A stretch of DNA of 53,610 nt from Peptostreptococcaceae bacterium (GTDB taxonomy: Bacteria; Bacillota; Clostridia; Peptostreptococcales; Filifactoraceae), in the NCBI GenBank assembly GCA_030528605.1, contig JAUMYO010000006.1, positions 1 to 53,610 on the forward strand, written 5' to 3'. This document shows, one piece after another, positions 44,172 to 53,610 of the stretch (position 1 is its first letter; the number at the start of each line of letters is the position of its first letter). A program made the translations under genes and the position numbers. The notes below the pieces were generated by a model. It had not been told where the DNA came from. It saw only the letters and a list, made by a program, of their open reading frames with translations, and made no database searches.

Positions 44172-44918
44172 CTATTTTTTTATTTTATCAGCCACATCTT
44201 CGACGATATCTTTCACTTTATCTTTTCCGTCGCGTACGGAGCGCTCTACCGTTTTTTTCGCCTTTTTGAAGTCTTTTGCATATTCATCCGCAACATCTTC
44301 TACAAGATCGCCTGCTTCGTTTTTGGTGTCACGAACCGCTCTTTGTACGGATTTTTTTAGATCGCTTCCATCGTCCACGATATCTTCGATGATGTCTTTT
44401 GCCTTATCTTTGCTATCTCTTGCAGCGCGCTCGATCGTTTTCTTTGCTTCATCGACCCCTTCTTCAGCACCGTCGACAAGATCTTCTACAAAGTCGCTCA
44501 CTCCGTCTTTCGTATCACGGATCGCACGCTCGGTATTCTTTTTTACTTTTTCGATCTCTGATCCAAAATCAAAATCTTTTTCGTCAAAGATCTCATCCAT
44601 ATCTTCTTTCAGATCTTCGATCTTTTGATCGACATTACCGTTTTCATCATATTCTTTCGCAAAATATTTCGGCTTGATGAAATTTTTGATCTCATATTTT
44701 GTGATCTTCTTAATGCTTCGGCTGATGTTGTCGATGATCTCTTCTTTGTTGTCATAAGCATCTTTTGCCTTGTCCTTGATCGCTTCAAAATTTTCACCGA
44801 TATTTTCTTTGAGCTCATCACCCGGTTTTTTTGCCAAAAACAATCCGACTGCCGTGCCGATCGCTGCTCCTGCGATAAAAGGTGCTATTCTTTTTTTCTT
44901 TTTATCCCTTGATCTCAT
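44172..44918 (-). CDS. YtxH-like protein with repeated charged amphipathic helices
   Basis: 248 residues. The N terminus has a basic stretch RDKKKKR, then the YtxH glycine-rich membrane helix FIAGAAIGTAVGLFLAKKPGDELKE. From about residue 125 to the end, an approximately 25-30-residue motif of the type VKKNTERAIRDTKDGVSDFVEDLVD recurs about five times (ERAIRDTKD, ERAARDSKD, QRAVRDTKN, ERSVRDGKD), reminiscent of LEA-like or apolipoprotein-like amphipathic helices that protect membranes. It is the first gene of the stress run; ATG with AAAGGAAG upstream. The repeat region is much longer than in typical YtxH proteins (about 150 residues). Confidence 0.75.
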   Translation of the reverse strand: MRSRDKKKKRIAPFIAGAAIGTAVGLFLAKKPGDELKENIGENFEAIKDKAKDAYDNKEEIIDNISRSIKKITKYEIKNFIKPKYFAKEYDENGNVDQKIEDLKEDMDEIFDEKDFDFGSEIEKVKKNTERAIRDTKDGVSDFVEDLVDGAEEGVDEAKKTIERAARDSKDKAKDIIEDIVDDGSDLKKSVQRAVRDTKNEAGDLVEDVADEYAKDFKKAKKTVERSVRDGKDKVKDIVEDVADKIKK

Positions 44919-45004
44919 ATCTTTCTTCCTTTCTCACTTCACGCTTCATCGCGCTTATTATCGGTTATCGATCTTCCTTTTCGATCTTCTTCATTCAAAT
45001 GCGA

Positions 45005-47446
45005 TCATTCTTCATCACTTTCTTCTTCCAATGATGAGGATTCGATCTTTTCAAATGAAACGATCTTACTTTCTGCACTTCGCATCAGACGAACGCCTTT
45101 TGTTACACGACTCAAACAAGGGATCTCGGTCTCACTCATCCTTATAAGCGTTCCGTCGGAATTGACGATCATGATCTCATCGCCCTCTGACAGCATCCTT
45201 GCGCCGACAAGATCGCCGGATTGCTCGGTCACATTGTAGGTCTTGATCCCTTTTCCGCCTCTCGCCTGTGTCCTGTACTCTTCTACCGAAGTCTTTTTAC
45301 CATACCCGTTTTCAGAGATGACCAGAAGATCTTTGCCTTCTTCGACGATCTCCATACTGATGATCTCATCTGTGTTATCCAGTCGCATAACGATCACACC
45401 CATCGAATTTCTTCCGGTCTGTCGGATATCTTTTTCGTTAAAGGTGATCGCTTTTCCTTTTTTGGAAACAACGACCAATTTGTCTTCTCCGCTGGTGATC
45501 TTCGCAGAGATCATCTCATCGCCTTCTCTCAGATTGATGGCGATCAGACCGTTTCGAGAACTCTTTCTGAATTCCGAAAGCTCCGTCTTCTTTATGATAC
45601 CATACTTTGTGCACATCATCAATTTTTCGTTGTCCTCATTGTTTTTGGTCGAGAGGACGGTGGTGATCTTTTCATTCGGCTCCAACGGGATCAGGTTGAT
45701 CACATTGGTACCTTTGGATGTTCGGTTGGACTGAGGTATTTTGTAGACCGGCATCCGATACAATCTTCCCTGATTTGTGAGGAAGATCGCCTTCGCATGG
45801 TTGCTGCTGGTTACCAGTTTTTCAACAAAATCTTCTTCTCTCGTAGTGATCGACGACACACCTTTTCCGCCACGCTTTTGTGCCTTATAGGTGTCGATCG
45901 GCATTCGCTTGATATATCCGTTATGAGTCAATGTGATGGTCACATCTTCATCATCGATCATGTCGATATCTTCCAGATCTTCTTCGGATTCGAGGATCTC
46001 GGTCCTTCTTTTGTCACCGTACTTTTCTTTGATGACGAGGATCTCTTCTTTGATAACGGCAAGCATTTTTTGTCGATCGGACAATAGTCCGAGATAGTAT
46101 TCGATCTTCTCCGCAAGCTGTGCTCTCTCTTCTTCGAGTTTTTCTCTCTCAAGTCCCTGGAGTCTTCTCATCCTCATATCGAGGATCGCTTGTGCCTGGA
46201 TCTCTGAAAAACCAAATCGCTCCATCAACTTTTGCTGCGCATCGTCGTAGGAGGATCGAATGATCGCGATGACTTCATCGATATGATCGATCGCTTTCAG
46301 AAGTCCTTCGAGTATATGGATCCTGTCCTCCGCTTTTTTCAGATCGAATCGAGTCCTTCTGGTAACGACATCTTCTTGATGTTTCAAATATTCTTTGAGG
46401 ATCTGCAGCAATCCCAGCACTCTTGGCTGACCATCCACGATCGCCAACATATTGATCGGGAAGCTTTGCTGCAGCTGAGAATGTTTGAACAGATTGTTCA
46501 GTACGATATTTACATTGACATCTCGTCTGGTCTCGATAACCACGCGGATCCCTTCGCGGTTGGATTCGTCTCGAAGGTCGGTGATGCCGTCGATCTTTCG
46601 ATCTTTGACCAGCTCCGCGATCTTTTCGACCAGTCGTGCCTTGTTCACCTGATAAGGGATCTCGGTCACGACGATCCGGTTCTTACCGCCCTGGATCTCT
46701 TCGATCTCGGTCTTTGCTCTTTGGATCACTCTGCCACGTCCGGTACGATAGGCATTGAGCATGCCCGATCTTCCCATGATATATGCACCGGTAGGAAAAT
46801 CCGGTCCTTGGATATGAGCCATCAGATCTTCGACCGTCGCCTCTTCATTGTCGATCAGCTCTACGACCGCATCGATCACTTCGCAGAGATTGTGTGGCGG
46901 GATCGAGGTCGCCATTCCGACGGCGATCCCGTTGGATCCATTGACTAACAAGTTCGGATAACGCGCCGGCAGTACCAGCGGTTCTTTCTTGTTCTCGTCA
47001 AAGTTTGGTCCCATATCGACCGTATCTTTGTTGAGATCTCGAAGCATCTCGAGCGCCATATGCGTCATTCTTGCTTCAGTATAACGCATCGCCGCTGCGG
47101 AATCTCCGTCGATCGTACCAAAGTTACCCTGACCGTCGACGAGCGGATAACGGATCGCAAATTTCTGTGCCATCTTGACCATAGTCTCATAGATCGGCGC
47201 ATCTCCATGCGGATGGTAATTACCCATTACTTCTCCGACTACGGTCGCCGATTTACGATATTTTTTGTCCGGAGTCAGCCCTTGATCGCCCATCGCATAA
47301 AGGATCCTTCGATGAACGGGCTTTAGTCCGTCACGAACATCCGGCAACGCACGACCAACGATGACGCTCATCGCATAACTGATATACGACTTCTCCATCT
47401 CCTCTTTGATCTCGACGTCTTTTACCTTATCATTCAATTCAATCAT
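45005..47446 (-). CDS. gyrA: DNA gyrase subunit A
   Basis: 813 residues. Catalytic Tyr122 in AMRYTEARM; the winged-helix region and the C-terminal beta-pinwheel with repeated motifs and a GyrA-box-like [10 protein letters not shown] are present. The quinolone-determining region reads [10 protein letters not shown]: position 83 is Ala and position 87 Glu (same numbering as E. coli), so the Ser/Thr that anchors the quinolone water-metal bridge is missing. The acidic tail ([15 protein letters not shown]) is usual. ATG with GAGG seven bases upstream; 54 bases separate it from gyrB. Introduces negative supercoils with GyrB. Confidence 0.96.
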   Translation of the reverse strand: MIELNDKVKDVEIKEEMEKSYISYAMSVIVGRALPDVRDGLKPVHRRILYAMGDQGLTPDKKYRKSATVVGEVMGNYHPHGDAPIYETMVKMAQKFAIRYPLVDGQGNFGTIDGDSAAAMRYTEARMTHMALEMLRDLNKDTVDMGPNFDENKKEPLVLPARYPNLLVNGSNGIAVGMATSIPPHNLCEVIDAVVELIDNEEATVEDLMAHIQGPDFPTGAYIMGRSGMLNAYRTGRGRVIQRAKTEIEEIQGGKNRIVVTEIPYQVNKARLVEKIAELVKDRKIDGITDLRDESNREGIRVVIETRRDVNVNIVLNNLFKHSQLQQSFPINMLAIVDGQPRVLGLLQILKEYLKHQEDVVTRRTRFDLKKAEDRIHILEGLLKAIDHIDEVIAIIRSSYDDAQQKLMERFGFSEIQAQAILDMRMRRLQGLEREKLEEERAQLAEKIEYYLGLLSDRQKMLAVIKEEILVIKEKYGDKRRTEILESEEDLEDIDMIDDEDVTITLTHNGYIKRMPIDTYKAQKRGGKGVSSITTREEDFVEKLVTSSNHAKAIFLTNQGRLYRMPVYKIPQSNRTSKGTNVINLIPLEPNEKITTVLSTKNNEDNEKLMMCTKYGIIKKTELSEFRKSSRNGLIAINLREGDEMISAKITSGEDKLVVVSKKGKAITFNEKDIRQTGRNSMGVIVMRLDNTDEIISMEIVEEGKDLLVISENGYGKKTSVEEYRTQARGGKGIKTYNVTEQSGDLVGARMLSEGDEIMIVNSDGTLIRMSETEIPCLSRVTKGVRLMRSAESKIVSFEKIESSSLEEESDEE

Positions 47447-47500
47447 ATTTACCTCGTTTGGATGATCTCATCCTCATTTTTTTAAGAAATTTTTATCTCG

Positions 47501-49495
<1,995 letters not shown>

Positions 49496-50584
49496 CTAGC
49501 ACCGATCCACTCGATAGGATCCCGCTACCTTCCCGTTTTTTATTCTATATTTTTTTGCATCCAGATCGATCGCCACATCTTCAGCCGTCGTTACAAAAGT
49601 CTGTGTATGTCGGATCGATTCAAGAAGCATTTGTTGTCTTTGTTTGTCCAGCTCAGAAAAAATATCGTCCAATAATACGATCGGATACTCTCCTCGGATC
49701 TCATTCACCAATTGGATCTCCGATAGTTTCAATGAGATCGCCGCACTTCTCTTCTGACCTTGTGACCCATAACTCCGAAGGTCGATGCCGTTGAGCCGGA
49801 TGTCCAGATCATCCCGATGGATCCCCTTTGTCGTCGTCTTGCGAAAAATGTCCTTTTCCCGGTTCTCTTGCAAGACCTTGAGATATCTCTCCGTCTGATC
49901 CTCTTCGATACTCTGTTCATAGAGCACCGTCAGTTTTTCTTTCCGACTCGAGATCTTCGCATGATTTTGGGTCGCGATTTCGGAGATCTTATCGATAAAT
50001 TCCCTGCGGTATTTGATGATCTCGACTCCACTGGCAGCAAGCTGATGATCATATACATCGATCAGGACTTCATCGATATCCTTCCCTTTCAAGAGATTGT
50101 TCCGCTGCAAAAGGCTTTTGTAATGATCGTTCAACAGACTGTAATATCGCGGTCTGAGTTGCGACAGTTCCCGATCGATAAAATTTCTTCTTTCCTTCGG
50201 TCCGTCCTTCACCAGACCCAGATCTTCCGGCGAAAAGATCACCACATTGATGATCCCCAGAAGCTCCGTGATCTTTGAGATCGGTATTCCGTTGATCTTG
50301 ATCGCTTTTTTTGATCTGGCGTCGATCCGATATTCGATCTTATATTCTCTGCCTCCGCTCTCCACCATTGCACGTACATAAGAAGTGTCCGCATCCAGCT
50401 CGATCATATCCTTGTCTTTGTTCGTACGAAAGGATCGACCCAACGAAAGCATGTAGATCGCTTCCAGTATATTCGTTTTTCCTTCTCCATTGTTGCCAAA
50501 AAAAATATTGACCCCATCATCAAATGAGATTTGTTCGCTCTTATAATTTCTGAAACGGTTGATCTCCATTTGCAAAACGCGCAT
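49496..50584 (-). CDS. recF: DNA repair/replication ATPase RecF
   Basis: 362 residues. Walker A GNNGEGKTN (about 30-38), ABC-like signature GSQGQKRSAAIS and Walker B YPIVLLDDIFSELD are intact. RecF loads RecA at gapped DNA with RecO and RecR. ATG with GAGG upstream; nine bases after the yaaA stop, 36 before gyrB. Length is typical. Confidence 0.95.
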   Translation of the reverse strand: MRVLQMEINRFRNYKSEQISFDDGVNIFFGNNGEGKTNILEAIYMLSLGRSFRTNKDKDMIELDADTSYVRAMVESGGREYKIEYRIDARSKKAIKINGIPISKITELLGIINVVIFSPEDLGLVKDGPKERRNFIDRELSQLRPRYYSLLNDHYKSLLQRNNLLKGKDIDEVLIDVYDHQLAASGVEIIKYRREFIDKISEIATQNHAKISSRKEKLTVLYEQSIEEDQTERYLKVLQENREKDIFRKTTTKGIHRDDLDIRLNGIDLRSYGSQGQKRSAAISLKLSEIQLVNEIRGEYPIVLLDDIFSELDKQRQQMLLESIRHTQTFVTTAEDVAIDLDAKKYRIKNGKVAGSYRVDRC

Positions 50585-50592
50585 ATTAACCT

Positions 50593-50799
50593 CTAAACCA
50601 CTTGTACTTCTTGTCCTTCACAAACAACGACATCTCCACTGCGAAGCTTTTTGCCTCGTTCATGGACCACTGCTCCGTTGACCGTCACTGCCTCGGATAA
50701 CACCAGTATTTTAGCATGTCCTCCGCTTTGCGCGATCTCGGCTAATTTTAATAACTGATCCAATTTGATATGATCGGTATCGATCTTTATTTTCTTCAT
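50593..50799 (-). CDS. yaaA: S4-domain RNA-binding protein YaaA
   Basis: 68 residues. A single S4 domain (IKLDQLLKLAEIAQSGGHAK through VTVNGAVVHERGKKLRSGDVV). Such small proteins are usually encoded between dnaN and recF in Firmicutes and probably bind rRNA or assist ribosome assembly. The ATG at 50799 follows AAGGAAAATT. Here it is the first gene of its run; no dnaN precedes it. Confidence 0.93.
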   Translation of the reverse strand: MKKIKIDTDHIKLDQLLKLAEIAQSGGHAKILVLSEAVTVNGAVVHERGKKLRSGDVVVCEGQEVQVV

Positions 50800-50920
50800 A
50801 ATTTTCCTTAATAGAATTCCAAATCCTTAAAAACAAATTTCTTTTTCGATAGAAATGATAAACTATAGATGACGATCTATATTCTTTCAACGAAAATATT
50901 CCAAATTTCATCACTATATT

Positions 50921-50949
50921 ATTATACTATAAATTTACGATATTTTCCA
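50921..50949 (-). promoter_or_regulatory. Candidate promoter of the yaaA-recF-gyrB-gyrA run
   Basis: On the minus strand TGGAAA (50949-50944), 17-base spacer, consensus TATAAT (50926-50921). It would give a leader of about 115 bases. The rest of 50800-51052 is AT-rich without other recognisable elements; I see no DnaA-box cluster. Confidence 0.5.
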
Positions 50950-51052
50950 GTTTTTAAGCTATATAAAAGCTCCTGTATGAAAAATTCTGCTTCGTCTCCA
51001 AAAAATAGATCTATACCCTCTTTCAAAGCGAAAAACGATCATTAAAAAATGT

Positions 51053-51101
51053 AAAAAAACTGACCTCCATCATTAGATTTTGCTCTAACGATAAAGGTCA
51101 G
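51053..51101 (-). terminator. Terminator of the repeat-protein gene
   Basis: On the minus strand CTGACCT and AGGTCAG enclose a second inner pairing (TTAGAG / CTAA region) and are followed by seven T, 27 bases after the stop codon. Confidence 0.75.
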
Positions 51102-51127
51102 CTCTTATTCCGATCTAAGATCCCGAA

Positions 51128-53610
51128 TTATTTATCCGTTCTTATCAGTGTTACTTCTTTCGTTTCGTTGTTCCACAAGATCTCAACTTTCAGTCCAAGT
51201 TGTCTGAATGCCTTTTGAACATCTGAGATCGGAAGGATCATACGACCTTCAACGACCATAATATCAGCCGTCAAAGCTTGTTCAACTCCATTCACTTTCA
51301 TCTTGTTCTTTCCGATCGTCATCTCAATGATATTCTCTTTTTTGTTATCATCGATATAAGTGAATTTAGCTGTTTTTGTTTTATTGTCATAATCCGCTTT
51401 GATACCAAGCACTTCACCTGTTATTCTAACCGGTAGCATCGTTCTTGATCTATTGATAAGCGGAGCAAGATCTGAAGTTTTTGCTGTCAATTTTCCATCT
51501 TCTTTTAACTGATATTCTTTTGAACCGATCTTAAATATCGCGATCGTATCATCTTCAGGAAAAGCTAGCGGAACAGCATTGTCGGTGATCGTTGTTGGAG
51601 CAGCGGCTCCACCACCGCCTCCTCCGCCACCACCGGTCGTCGGAGGTTGTGGAGCAGGTTGAGCAGGCTGAGCTCCCGGATTAGCCGGTACGGAAGGATT
51701 TCCTTGTGCCGGTGGATTTGCCGGCGGAGTAGCGATCGGAGTCCATACCGCTTTTAGTGTGACGTCTTTTGTGATCTTTGTTTCAAAATCAAATGGTTTT
51801 TCATCCAGCTGCCACTCTTTGAAATTGTGACCTACTTTTGTCGGATCTGCAGGCTTTTCTACCTTTTGATCATACTGCACTGTTTTTTGAGCCACATCTG
51901 ACCCGCCGTCACTGTCAAAAGTAACTGTATAGCTGTTGATCTCCCACACTGCTTTTAGTGTGATGTTTTCTGTGATCTTCTCATTTTGTAGATCAAATGT
52001 TGCTCCCTTTAGCTGCCATTCTTTAAAAGTATGACCGTCTTTTGTAGGATCTACGATCTCTCCAACAGTTTCGTTGTATTTCACTGTTTTTTGAGCCACA
52101 TCTGACCCACCATCACTGTTGAAAGTAACTGTATAGCTCTTGATCTCCCACACTGCTTTTAGTGTAATGTTTTCTGTGATCTTCTCATTTTGTAGATCAA
52201 ATGTTTTATCTTTTAGCTGCCATTCTTTGAAAGTATGACCGTCTTTTGTAGGATCTACGATCTCTCCAACAGTTTCGTTGTATTTCACTGTTTTTTGAGC
52301 CACATCTGACCCACCATCACTGTTGAAAGTAACTGTATAGCTCTTGATCTCCCACTTCGCTATCAATGTGATGTCTTTTGTGATCTCAGTATCGAAACTA
52401 AATTGTTTATCATCCAGATACCAACCTAAGAATTCATATCCTTCTTTCTTCGGATCATCCGGTCTTGTTACCTTACCATCATGTTTTATAGTTTGTTCTT
52501 CCGGATCCTTCGATCCGCCATCGGTATCAAAAGTGATCTTATATTCTTTTATTCTATATTTTGCTACTAAATGGAGATCTTCACTGATCGGCGTTTTGAA
52601 ATCGTACTTGACTTCTTTTGAGTCTTTTCTGACCGCCCAATAATCAAATTTATGAGATTCCAAAACCGGAATCTGATCAACTTTCGGTTCTTCTACGGTT
52701 TCACCTTTTTTGTAATATTTTACCAGATCTTTAGTTTTTCCATCTCCGAAACTGAATGTTACTTTATAAATTTTTTCCCATTTAGCTGTTAAAATGATAT
52801 TATCTGTTACTTTCTGGTTAGCAAAATCAAATTTCACTTCTCCCAGATACCAACCCAAAAATTCATATCCTTCTTTGGTCGGATCTTTCGGTCTTGTGAT
52901 TTTGCCATCATGTTTTATGATCTGTTCTTCCGGATCCTTTGATCCTTGATCGGTATTAAAAGTTACCTTATACTCTTTTAGTTTATATTTTGCTACTAAA
53001 TGAAGATCTTCAGTGATCGGCGTTTTGAAATCATACTTAACTTCTTTTGAATCTTTTCTGATCGCCCAGTGATCAAATCCATATCGATCAAATGCCGCTA
53101 TCGGTTTATCTTTCGGTTCTTCGACAGTTTCACCTTTTTTATAGTATCTCACCAGATCTTCAGTTTTTCCATCTCCGAAACTGAATGTTACTTTATAAAT
53201 TTTTTCCCATTTAGCTGTTAAAATGATATTATCTGTTACTTTCTGGTTAGCAAAATCAAATTTCACTTCTCCCAGATACCAACCCAAAAATTCATATCCT
53301 TCTTTGGTCGGATCTTTCGGTCTTGTGATTTTGCCATCATGTTTTATGATCTGTTCTTCCGGATCCTTCGATCCCCCATCAGTATCAAAAGTGACCTTAT
53401 ATTCCTTTAATTCCCATACTGATTTTAATGTAATATCTTTTGTGATCTTAGTGTTTATAATGTCAAATAGATCTTTTCCATCCAATGACCAACCTCTAAA
53501 TCGGTGACCTTCTACTTCCGGTATATTCGGTAACTTTTCCTGATCAATGAATGTACCATGGACTACTTTTTGAGATCCCAAAGTCTCACCCTTCGATCCT
53601 TCAAAATTTA
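51128..53610 (-). CDS. Surface protein with InlB-type (Listeria-Bacteroides) repeats and copper amine oxidase-like C-terminal domain, 5' end missing
   Basis: The frame is open to the window edge, so the N terminus (signal peptide and more) lies outside; about 827 residues are visible. About nine repeats of 66-75 residues of the Flg_new/InlB B-repeat type follow each other, each with a YxVTF...DGG strand, a GYxFxGW turn and an AVW or AKW strand. Then come a Pro/Gln/Ala spacer with nine consecutive Gly, the motif ITDNAVPLA, and a C-terminal domain with MLPVRITGEVLG and MILPISDVQKAF resembling copper-amine-oxidase N-type domains, as in the NEAT protein at 416. No SLH or sortase signal at the C terminus. 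Probable adhesin or wall protein. The gene ends 330 bases before yaaA. Confidence 0.85.
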   Translation of the reverse strand, partial: NFEGSKGETLGSQKVVHGTFIDQEKLPNIPEVEGHRFRGWSLDGKDLFDIINTKITKDITLKSVWELKEYKVTFDTDGGSKDPEEQIIKHDGKITRPKDPTKEGYEFLGWYLGEVKFDFANQKVTDNIILTAKWEKIYKVTFSFGDGKTEDLVRYYKKGETVEEPKDKPIAAFDRYGFDHWAIRKDSKEVKYDFKTPITEDLHLVAKYKLKEYKVTFNTDQGSKDPEEQIIKHDGKITRPKDPTKEGYEFLGWYLGEVKFDFANQKVTDNIILTAKWEKIYKVTFSFGDGKTKDLVKYYKKGETVEEPKVDQIPVLESHKFDYWAVRKDSKEVKYDFKTPISEDLHLVAKYRIKEYKITFDTDGGSKDPEEQTIKHDGKVTRPDDPKKEGYEFLGWYLDDKQFSFDTEITKDITLIAKWEIKSYTVTFNSDGGSDVAQKTVKYNETVGEIVDPTKDGHTFKEWQLKDKTFDLQNEKITENITLKAVWEIKSYTVTFNSDGGSDVAQKTVKYNETVGEIVDPTKDGHTFKEWQLKGATFDLQNEKITENITLKAVWEINSYTVTFDSDGGSDVAQKTVQYDQKVEKPADPTKVGHNFKEWQLDEKPFDFETKITKDVTLKAVWTPIATPPANPPAQGNPSVPANPGAQPAQPAPQPPTTGGGGGGGGGAAAPTTITDNAVPLAFPEDDTIAIFKIGSKEYQLKEDGKLTAKTSDLAPLINRSRTMLPVRITGEVLGIKADYDNKTKTAKFTYIDDNKKENIIEMTIGKNKMKVNGVEQALTADIMVVEGRMILPISDVQKAFRQLGLKVEILWNNETKEVTLIRTDK
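51955..52362 (-). repeat. Near-identical 204-base tandem repeats within the surface protein gene
   Basis: Two consecutive 204-base units (68 codons) differ by only a handful of bases, for example around AGCTGCCATTCTTT at 52011 and 52215. A third, more diverged unit lies at about 51750-51954. Confidence 0.85.
52720..53580 (-). repeat. Near-identical 429-base duplication within the surface protein gene
   Basis: A two-repeat block of 143 codons occurs twice with very few differences, for example TATCTGTTACTTTCTGG at 52801 and 53230. The spacing is an exact multiple of three, so gain or loss of a unit keeps the frame. Confidence 0.85.

Noticed and set aside
50711-50914. 67-residue open frame on the minus strand overlapping yaaA
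   Set aside because: It overlaps the well-supported S4-domain gene in another frame and has no ribosome binding site.

Overview
The window looks like chromosomal DNA of a low-to-mid GC Gram-positive anaerobe (Firmicutes, probably Clostridia or Tissierellia and host-associated). Reasons: strong GGAGG-type ribosome binding sites, a methionine T-box, an rsbV-rsbW-sigma module, an SLH-anchored surface protein, NEAT and Shp-type heme proteins, and InlB-type repeats. I cannot name the species. A perfect parS site and the yaaA-recF-gyrB-gyrA cluster point to an origin-proximal location. Almost all genes are on the minus strand; the exceptions are a DtxR-type regulator, metNIQ and one 61-residue gene.

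Region 1 (416-19726, minus) is the most interesting part: a large heme/hemoglobin acquisition locus. In transcription order it encodes a membrane-anchored NEAT protein, a Shp-like heme protein, a lipoprotein/permease/ATPase heme ABC importer, a 2550-residue Shr-like receptor (Hb-interacting domains, NEAT domains, leucine-rich repeats, SLH), a large subtilisin-family protease ending in what looks like a divergent NEAT domain, and a secreted NEAT protein with a copper-amine-oxidase-type C-terminal domain. Together they suggest hemoglobin binding and proteolysis at the S-layer, NEAT-to-Shp relay across the wall, and import. A DtxR-like half-site lies in the likely promoter, and a short DtxR-family regulator is encoded 3 kb away.

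Region 2 (20546-28593) holds an AbgT-family transporter with a neighbouring regulator whose receiver domain has lost its phosphorylation residues, the DtxR-type regulator, an EcsC-family protein, a T-box-controlled methionine importer (metNIQ), and an FMN-riboswitch-controlled riboflavin transporter (ribU).

Region 3 (28743-33089) is a MacB/Lol-like ABC system whose third component is a large CARDB/NEW3-like membrane-anchored protein.

Region 4 (33722-40572) is a housekeeping run: secA, prfB (with the programmed +1 frameshift), tadA, a PHP phosphoesterase, a coiled-coil protein, parS, and a DUF362 ferredoxin-like protein.

Region 5 (41485-50799) has a small orphan gene, a stress-type operon (YtxH-like, DUF948-like, small membrane protein, rsbV, rsbW, sigma factor), then gyrA, gyrB, recF and yaaA. 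dnaA and dnaN do not adjoin this cluster. Region 6 (51128-end) is the 3' part of a surface protein made of near-identical InlB-type repeats.

The intergenic spaces carry at least seven copies of a MITE-like repeat with shared inverted ends, and the whole window is strikingly rich in GATC.
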